Below are positions 56,315 to 64,000 of a DNA stretch of 64,000 nt, piece after piece. A program made the translations under genes and the position numbers. Position 1 is the first letter of the stretch. Each line of letters begins with the position of its first letter. Location: NCBI RefSeq assembly GCF_022965805.1, contig NW_027331399.1:1-64000 (forward strand), in the 5' to 3' direction. The notes below the pieces were generated by a model. It saw only the letters and a program-made list of their open reading frames with translations, made no database searches and was not told the DNA's origin. Origin of the DNA: Primulina eburnea (lineage: Eukaryota > Streptophyta > Magnoliopsida > Lamiales > Gesneriaceae).

Positions 56315-56332
56315 ATCCTTCCCCCCTTAAAA
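56315..56332 (-). promoter_or_regulatory. R10 polypurine tract
   Basis: The minus strand reads TTTTAAGGGGGGAAGGAT directly before the LTR start TGTAGAACCC. Confidence 0.88.
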
Positions 56333-58239
56333 GAAATTTCGTCCTCGAAATTCGCTTATCCTCGATACACAAAAGTTTAGACTCTTAGTTATAGAATCCG
56401 AATAATCCACGCTTCCGATGCGGTACTCTGATAAGATAAATATTAAGCTGTCCTTACGTCTCCTCAATCCTAAATAAATTTGTCTGCCAAAGTCCTCGTT
56501 TGTGAATCGCAACTTAAAACAACTTATGGTGACTTAGTTCTATTCAACTATAGCCCCGAATTTTGACTTATCCCGCAGTTTCTCATACTAGAGATGGATG
56601 TCTAAACTTATCGCACCTTACTTTTCTTATACTATACTCGTAATATTCATCGACTTATTAAATTAGCATTTAGACAGTTCAACTTAGGAAACCTTAGCCC
56701 CCAAAATTTACTAACCGACTTCTATCCTCGTTAATACACTTAAAAGTTAACCTTATCTCAATCCTATAACAAAATTAACCTAAGATCCTTGGACTCTCCT
56801 CATTGGAACAAGTGTCACATTCTTACGTATCAACGTAAAAACTTATTAAGTCATCCCATGGTAGCCTTAGAATAACTCTAATGAATCAACCTCATTTATA
56901 CCCCATAGACTTCTAGAATCCTCATATCAAAGTTTCAGATTTCTTACTCGATAAAAATCTTAATATTCGTTCATTGATAACCTATGATGAACACAACTCG
57001 CTTCTTTTGGTTTTTATCTAACCCAAAATTTTCGTACGAACACCTATTTCATAAACTTAAACTTCAAGCTTACGCGAACCAAATAGTATTAGATAACATA
57101 ATCCCAACACACATATTCACTTATTCTCAAGTTTCTCAATGACTTGCAAAAATTTCTCAAGACAAGATGTCTACCTCAATTCTTACTTGCATCTATCGAG
57201 TAACCTAACCATCAATCATACCCAACTTCCTAGAAAGATCAAATTCCAACAAAAGTATAGTCCTAACTGTTAAGATCATGATTAAAACTTACGACACCTC
57301 TAACTTAAGTTCCCAACAATTCGTTATCTCAATGTCTATACTTATAACTTAACTAACTGATCAATTTTACCTTAAATCATCATCACGATAAATTCTTAAT
57401 TTGTCACAACGTTATTTCACTAATGCTTAAATTTTTACGCCTAAGAAACATTATAATCCAAATCTCTAAATATTATATATTTCCTTCGAGCCTAAATAAC
57501 CGAAAATTCCTACCATTTAAACCATTCAATTCTCACTTACTACTAAATAAGTTCTCAAATTTCTTAAAATTGTAAAATTAATTCTCACTTTCCTCGAATA
57601 TCATCAATATTTTTTTTTATTTCTAAATCTCGAAAATTACACAATTACCCATGAGTCCTCAGTATTCCCAATCAGATTTCCCGCATCATAAAGTTCAATA
57701 GCCTTAAGTTTATTAAACCCAAAATTAATTCCATAACACGTCTTACATTTCTATAAATACTTAAAATCCTCAAATTGTACATTTATAATCCAAAAGATTG
57801 TCGTAGTCTTCGAATCGCTATTGCTTAATGAAATCCTCAAAAATTTACTCGACTAGCAACCAAGAACCATTAATAATTTTTTTAGAAATTCTACAAGTCT
57901 CAAAAGTATTCATAATTTTTAAATTTAACTTATGGCCCATAAGTAGAACATCAGTACTACTAATCCAAAATTTAATATAGTCAAATAATTTTCAACCCCT
58001 CCTAAAGCCCAATATTCGAATTCTTAGGCATGTCCAATTCCAAACGTACCCAACATGCATAATTCCATAATTTATTTTAAATGAACACTGAAATACTGAA
58101 AATCTGGTCGAAATTAGTTCATGGAAGCATGCCGTCAAAATAATTCATGCTTCAAATAAAATGCTGAAATGTAAAACTTACAGACCGAAGACGTGGCTTC
58201 GTGAGCTTCTCGCGGTCAGTAGTAGTGTAACCCTATACA
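56333..58239 (-). other. R10 non-coding interior
   Basis: About 1.9 kb, AT-rich, with no credible gene on either strand. The part at 56540-57070 is homologous to R9 (52801-53275 and 61307-61625), where it lies upstream of RT. R10 therefore looks like a derivative that kept leader and 3' untranslated sequence and lost gag-pol. Confidence 0.8.
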
Positions 58240-58259
58240 GAACCACCGCTCTGATACCA
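58240..58259 (-). promoter_or_regulatory. R10 primer binding site (initiator tRNA-Met type)
   Basis: The minus strand reads TGGTATCAGAGCGGTGGTTC, two bases inside the right LTR: a long match to the usual plant initiator-Met primer site. Confidence 0.93.
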
Positions 58260-58261
58260 AT

Positions 58262-61200
58262 TGTAAAGGCCCTCTAAAACTCATTGCTTGAAAATTTGCG
58301 GAAAATTAAAAATTTTCTTTTTAAAAGAACTTAAATAGCCTCATTCATAAAATCAACTGTTAAATCACGTTCAATGTTTAAAAATGAAGCAGCGGAAGAA
58401 AATAAAGTTTGCCAACAATTTCAATTTAAAATTATCCACGACTGATAAAAATTGTTTGCGGAATAAAATAACAACTGCTGCACTGAGGTCCTCGGGTGCC
58501 ACTACTGCCGACCCAAGCTGGCTCACTGGTCCCCGCCCTCGACCCTAGCCTCATCAGTACCTACAACAATCAAGTCTAGTGAGCCTAAAGACTCAGCATG
58601 CATATATCGCAGGTAACGATTAAAATATGAAGTAAAATATGCATGGGATAAAATATCATGTCATGAGGCATGCTGAAAATAATCTGTACTGAGCAATTAT
58701 AATACGTGCATAACTGAACTGAAAATCACAGTAAAAATATTTGCTTCTTGGAGCCCTGTACTGAAATAACTGGTAAAGTTTTCTGTTGAGATTATGTTTT
58801 ACGCCTGTGGCCACTGCACTAAGCTGAACTGATCGGTAACTGGCTACCGGGGAGTCTGAAACTGAACTGAGCTGGCCGGTCACTGGCGACCGGGTGGTAC
58901 CAAACTGAACTGAGCGGTCACTGGCGACCTTATAAAATAATACTCCCACATAGTTAATGAACCACAAGCCATATCGCATAAATCTCAAAAATAATCATTT
59001 TATGTTTAATGCACGTAAAATAATTAACTGGCATAATGAAAATTCCACTATATTTTACCAACTGGATTGGATTGGATCGTCCCCATGCTCGCTGCAACCT
59101 AACTGTGTCATGAAAAATATGAAAATGCCTATACTTGCCCAAATTATGCAATTAAGTTCAAAAGATGCGACTATGACGCCTAATGACTTCGTATTTAATT
59201 ATGACTCCGAACCAACCTGAACCGACACTGAACCGACGTATAGTCATGATTAAAATACGGTTAAAATACTGAAATGATGCACCTAAAATGATTAGGGTCG
59301 AAATCTAGGTGAAATGGAGGCGAAAACATGAAACGCTCTTTCGAGAGTCAATTTGGCACATCGCACCGTAAATTCTCGTACGACCTCAAAAATGAACCGA
59401 ATCACAAACGGTCGAAAACATGACCTTCCTAACTCAATGAGGCACTGTCCAGTCCAAGGCCATGGGCTAAAAGCCAACCAAGAACTCAAACGACGCCTCT
59501 GAACAGCAGCATACTTACTGTCAAAAATACAGCAGCTGTGCACTTGTTCGTCTTGTGTTGGTTTCGAGTCTATCGGCCATTGGGACGTGAACCACCGACC
59601 AGAGACCCTTACCAACGTCCTAAGGAATGATTTGCACCATGGCTAAGGGCTTTTGGCCAGCCACAATTCGAACCATACCAGAAACAAAACCGAAACTCCA
59701 ACCGAGAATGCTTTTGTATGCGTGTGTAGTGTGTTACTTCGATGGATGTCTCGTGTCGTTCCAGTGGCCATTTGATTGACCATGGCACGATCTAGACATC
59801 TAGGGGCATGATATGAACCATGGCTAAGGGCCATAGGCCAACCAAGATCCACATCAACCACACAATTCAAAATGCATGTGCTGTACAATGAGAAAGCCGA
59901 AGGGGGAAAGGGGGCTGTTCTAACGTTTTGTATAAAAACCGATGATCCATGGACCAAGCCACCAAAAGGGCGACTTAGTCACGTCTTAGACATGCTAGGG
60001 GAGTGATCCAACCATGGCTAAGAACCCTTGGGGCAGCCAAGATCAGATCAAACCCTCAAGACAAGAAACTGAAATTTCGAACACCATTTTCTGCACCTAT
60101 GGGACTTGCTGTCAATTCGGTTTTTCCAGCAAGCATGGGACTGAAACAAACGTTCTAACACGGCCCTAACATGTCCTAGTACATGTCCATAATCAGCTTT
60201 GAGCCCCTGGAACGATCCATCCCTGAAATCGAAACAAAACATACCGATCGTGAAGCATGGAAGTCGATAAAATCTGTGCAGAATTTTCTTTCTTGTTTTG
60301 CTGCAAATTTCGGTATTTGAAATGATAAAATCTGATCATGTACTGAAAAATACTTGCTAATATGACTTGTTTGAGGTTTAGAAAAAGTATATACATGCCT
60401 TGGATTCGTTTGAAATAGAAACGAAAAGAAACAACGACGACGCGACGCGGAGGAGACGGAGTGGCTAGCTTCTCTACCTTGATTGCTCGATTTTTTTCTC
60501 CCTTTCTCCCTAGCTATTACTCACGTTTTTTATACTGAAAAGGGGTCTGATTTCTGTGGGGAGGGAGTGTGATGGAGTGGTTATGAGGGGTGAGGAGGAT
60601 GGTGCAAGATATAAGGATCGTATCAAGACCAAGTCTTCATGCATTTGAATTTTGAATTTGAATTGCTATCAAACGATCCCTTGGGTGATTCTAGAGTATA
60701 GTGGCCGATTTTATCCTGTCAATCAAGGGTTAGGATAGTGCTCTAACATTAATTAATTAAGGTGGAACAAAATAATTAAAAAAAAAACTTAACATCTTAA
60801 ACTAATCAAGAATGGGTCAAAGTTTGATGAGTTGGCAAATGCATTGCCTAGCACTATGGGGTGGCCGAATATCTACTAATAAAATGAGTGGGAAGTGTTG
60901 GTTATCTAGTCAACTAATAATCCTTGAAAGCCTTACTAATCCTTTAATTAATGTAGTGAGCTAACCCCTTAATTAAATAACTTAAATGAGTTCATTTCTT
61001 AATCACCTCAAATAATTAAATTAAATCCTCAAACCTCCCTTTTTAACTTAAATGGACTTACTTGCTAGCTAAAAAAAATCCTGGATATATTTCTCGAATC
61101 TTAAATTCTATTCCAAAACTCCAACTCCGGTCCGGCCTCACTGAAATAACTGAAATGCAAAAAATCAACTACTGAACTGAAATAATAAAATAATTAACTT

Positions 61201-61301
61201 CAAAGAAATGCATTTAAAATAATCATGCAATGAAGTCAATTAAATTTTAAAAATCTAGAATTATGCATGGCTTATACGTAGACTGATTTACGGGTTCTAC
61301 A
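58262..61301 (-). repeat. R10 5' LTR
   Basis: 3040 bp, partner of 53276-56314. Hairpins from 58834, the third altered (GACCTT instead of GACCG). The tandem array lies at about 59425-60125. Confidence 0.92.
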
Positions 61302-61306
61302 ATCCT
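61302..61306. repeat. Target-site duplication ATCCT, right copy (R10)
   Basis: Identical to 53271-53275; fixes the ends of R10. Confidence 0.93.
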
Positions 61307-61625
61307 TATTTGGGATGTACTTGTAAATAGCTAAGTTACGTATGTTTGGTGTCGTAAGGTAAAGATTCGATTCAAGGATCGTAGGTCAATATTATTATGG
61401 GGTTAAGATAAGGTTTAACTTTTGAGTGTAGTACCAAGGATAGAAGTTGATCAGTAACTTCTGGTGCTAATATGTCTTAGGTTGAACTGCATAAATGCTA
61501 ATGTAATAGATTGATGAACATTACGGGTATAGTATATGGAAAATAAGATACGATAAGTTTGAACCTCCATTTATAATATTGGGAATTGTGAGAAAATTCA
61601 GAATTCAAGGTCATAGTAAAGTAAA
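61307..61625 (+). other. R9 non-coding interior, right piece
   Basis: It continues 52801-53275 after R10. GATAAGGTTTAACTTTTGAG and GGTTGAACTGCATAAATGCT match the R10 interior in reverse complement. Homology stops near AAACTAAG, where RT begins. Confidence 0.75.
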
Positions 61626-61626
61626 A

Positions 61627-62620
61627 CTAAGACAGCCTTCAGGACTAGATATGGGCATTACGAGTTATTAGTGAAGCCGTTTGGACTGACAAATGCTACA
61701 GCGATTTTATGAACCTCATGAACCGAGTATTTCAGCCCTACCTAGAATAGTTCGTCATAGTGTTCATTGACGACATTCTCATATACTCGAAGAGCCATGA
61801 GAAGCACCGTCAACATTTGGGTACAGTTTTGCAGGTCTGGCAGAGTTGCGAGTTGTTTGCAAAATTTAGTAACTGTGAATTCTGGTTGGAGAAGGTAGCG
61901 TTTTTGGGTCATTTAATATCTAGCAGTGGTATCGAAGTGGATCCAGCTAAGGTAGCAGCAGTTAAGGAATGGGTTGAACCGAAGAATGCTTCTGAGATCC
62001 GCAGTTTCCTAGGCCTAGTAGGCTACTACAGGAAATTTATTCAGGGATTTTCTTTGATAGCAGTGCCACTCACTACATTTACTAAGAAGAATGCTAAATT
62101 CATTTGGGAGTGGCGAGTGTCAGAAGAGCTTTGAAACTTTGAATCAAGCTATTATTTTAGCGCTAGTGTTAGCCATGCAGCAGGTCAAGGCAATTTTATG
62201 TTGTACACCGATGCTTCTAAGCTCGGGTTAGGCGCAGTGTTGATGAAGCATGGTCGGGTTATAGCTTATGCCTCCAGACAGTTGAAGGTGCATGAGAAGA
62301 ACTACCCAACTCATGATCTTGAGTTAGCTGCTGTTGTTTTTGCGTTGAAGATATGGAGACATTACTTGTACGGCGAGAAATACCAGACATTTACTGATCA
62401 CAAGGGTCTAAAGTATTTCTTCACACAGAAAGAACTGAATATAAGACAAAGACGGTGGTTGGAGTTGATAAAAGACTACGATTGTGAGATTAGCTATCAT
62501 CCTGGAAAAGCTAACATTGTGGCAGACGCCTTGAGCAGAAAAGTTGCAGTCGTAGCACAGTTGTCAGTGCAGAGATGTCTTCAGTCAGAAATTCAGATAT
62601 TTGGGTTAGAGGTTTAGCAT
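61627..62620 (+). pseudogene. R9 reverse transcriptase (C-terminal) and RNase H
   Basis: RT starts mid-domain at [13 protein letters not shown] and [14 protein letters not shown] at 61748-61750 precedes the active site [33 protein letters not shown] and SFLGLVGYYRKFI follow. Two compensating shifts lie near 62115-62180. RNase H has [28 protein letters not shown] and [11 protein letters not shown] and ends at a TAG (62615-62617). Confidence 0.87.
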
Positions 62621-64000
62621 AAGGGAAGAGCTTCTGAGCTGTCTAATTTGACAGTACAGTCTTCGTTGCTAGACCGAATCTGTAGAGATCAGTCTTCAAA
62701 TGAGCAGTTGCAGAAATGGAGATTGAAAGATGAAGCCAAGGGCAGTATACTCTACACAGTGTCTGATGGTATTGTAAAATACAAAGGGAGAATGTGGGTG
62801 CCTAGTGTTGATTCGATCGGAGAGGATATTCTGACAAAGGCACATGCATCTCCGGATTCAATTCATCCAGGAGGTACCAAGGTGTACAAGGATTTGCAGA
62901 TTCTGTATTGGTGGCCAGGTATGAAGAGAGACATCCGTCGATTTGTGCCTGAATGTCTTACTTGTTTGTAGGGTAAGGAACAGCATCAGAGGTCAGCAGT
63001 GATGCTTAAGCCACTCTCTATCCCCGAGTGGAAGTGGGAGAATATCACCATGGACTTCGTTGTTGGTTTGCCGAGGTCAGTCAGAGGATCAAATGCCATT
63101 TGGGTTATACTGGATCGACTTACTAAGTCGGAACACTTCTTTCCAGTGAAGATGACTTTCTCCATGACGCAATATGCGGAGCTCTATATCAGGGAGATAG
63201 TTCGATTGCATGGAATCCCAGTTCTATTGTGTCCGATAGGGACCCGAGATTCACATCGTCCTTTTGGAAGACTTTACATGCAGCCATGGGGATGAAGTTG
63301 CTATTCAGTACAGGGTTTTTACCCTCAGACAGAAGGCCAGTCTGAGCGAGTGATCCGGAATTTGGAGTTGTTGAGAGATTGTGTGATTGATTTCCATGGA
63401 AATTGGGAATCGAAGCTACCTCTACTGGAGTTTACCTACAACAACAACTTCAAATTATCTATTGGTATGGCTCATGAGGCATTGTATGGGAGGAAGTGTA
63501 GATCTCCGATTCATTGGGATGAAGTCGGTGAGAGATCATAACTTGGTCCAGAGATTGTTCAGTAGACTGCAGATGTGCTGGTCAAGATCTGAAGCAGGAT
63601 GAAGACCGCCTATAGACGTCAAAAGAGTTATGTTGACAAGAGGAGGAGGGATCTCAAGTTTGCTGTAGGAGATCACGTTTTCGTGAAGATAGCACCCATG
63701 AAGGGTGTTACGAGATTTGGGAAGAGAGGCAAGCTTAGTCCGAGATTTATTGGACCGTTCGAGATTCTTGACAGAGCTGGGACGAGACACTAGCTTATCG
63801 TGTAGCCTTACCACCGAATCTGGCCGGTGTACACAATGTGTTCCATGTCTCGATGTTGAGGAAGTACATAGCGAATCCTTCGTATGTTTTAAGCTATGAG
63901 CCGTTGCAGCTTGCTCCAGATCTGTCGTAAGAGGAAAGACCTGTCCAAATCCTAGACCGACAGGAACAGAGACTTCGGAACAAAGTAACCAAACTGGTCA
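62621..64000 (+). pseudogene. R9 integrase (continues beyond the window)
   Basis: It keeps the RT frame. The zinc region (DSIHPGGTKVYKDLQ, then CLTCL) ends at a TAG (62969). The core begins TMDFVVGLPRSVRGSNAIW. The second Asp block is damaged by shifts near 63225-63300; [10 protein letters not shown] is recoverable near 63345. The C-terminal part has VFVKIAPMKGVTRFGK, KLSPRFIGPFEIL, a further break near 63790, and FHVSMLRKYIANPS. The chromodomain would lie past position 64000. Confidence 0.85.

Larger units (their letters stand above)
53276..61301 (-). mobile_element. R10: non-autonomous LTR element with 3-kb LTRs
   Basis: Two LTRs of 3039 and 3040 bp flank only 1947 bp. TSD ATCCT lies at 53271-53275 and 61302-61306. 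A primer site and polypurine tract place it on the minus strand. I find no gag, protease, RT or integrase sequence; the longest internal frame is 61 codons. It must depend on proteins from another element. Its polypurine region (GAGGACGAAATTTC on the minus strand) resembles that of R6, so a chromovirus partner is likely. LTRs differ at about 14 sites in the first 720 bp, suggesting a fairly recent insertion. Confidence 0.9.
52471..64000 (+). mobile_element. R9: plus-strand chromovirus, split by R10, running off the window
   Basis: R9 comprises 52471-53275 plus 61307-64000. It starts with LTR-like TGTAACGCCACG, passes into non-coding sequence that is homologous to the interior of R10, and reaches RT near 61627. 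Gag, protease and the start of RT are missing. Integrase continues to the window end. Many stops. Confidence 0.75.

Overview
This window looks like repeat-rich heterochromatin from a flowering-plant nuclear genome. Every coding region I can recognise belongs to an LTR retrotransposon. I see no host gene, tRNA, rRNA, CRISPR array or bacterial feature. The plant assignment rests on Tekay/Del-type chromoviruses, Athila-like Ty3/gypsy elements with a tRNA-Asp primer site and an extra 3' ORF, a Ty1/copia element with an initiator-Met primer site, and 5-bp target-site duplications (TSDs). I cannot name the species.

Ten element copies (R1-R10) are stacked by nested insertion. R1 is a decayed Tekay-type pol fragment (1-440 and 8743-9432), split by R2, a complete minus-strand Tekay-type element (441-8737, TSD CATAC). 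R3 is an Athila-like plus-strand element lacking its 5' end (9433-30389). Its extra ORF is split by R4, a complete Athila-like element (15052-26488). R3 sits in the 5' LTR of R5, a Ty1/copia element (30390-38910). R5 sits in the integrase of R6, a chromovirus 3' end (38911-49934). The long 3' LTR of R6 is split by R7, a Tekay-type plus-strand element (41361-49188, TSD AATGA). R6 abuts the gag of R8, a minus-strand Athila-like 5' end (49935-52295). R9 is a plus-strand chromovirus (52471-64000, running off the window), split by R10, a minus-strand non-coding element with 3.04-kb LTRs (53276-61301, TSD ATCCT). From right to left the nest can be read six deep: R8 > R6 > R5 > R3 > R1 > R2.

No copy encodes an uninterrupted gag-pol. 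R2 is the least damaged: two amber codons and two one-base shifts. R4 has stops, a poly-C tract and a frameshift. R1, R3, R5, R7 and R9 carry many breaks. The elements supply the usual functions: gag capsid, aspartic protease, reverse transcriptase (RT), RNase H and integrase, plus a chromodomain in the chromoviruses. R3 and R4 carry an extra ORF of unknown function between integrase and the 3' LTR.

The most unusual signal is non-coding. At least five of the families carry their own cluster of short, mostly GC-rich palindromes or hairpins, usually inside the LTR. In R7 one cluster has generated a near-perfect 40-bp inverted duplication. Other structural points are a promoter-region block that differs between the two LTRs of R2, a duplicated polypurine tract shared by R3 and R4, a stop codon at the same protease/RT boundary in R3 and R4, and the LTR-dominated non-autonomous element R10. 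I did not find a novel gene system.
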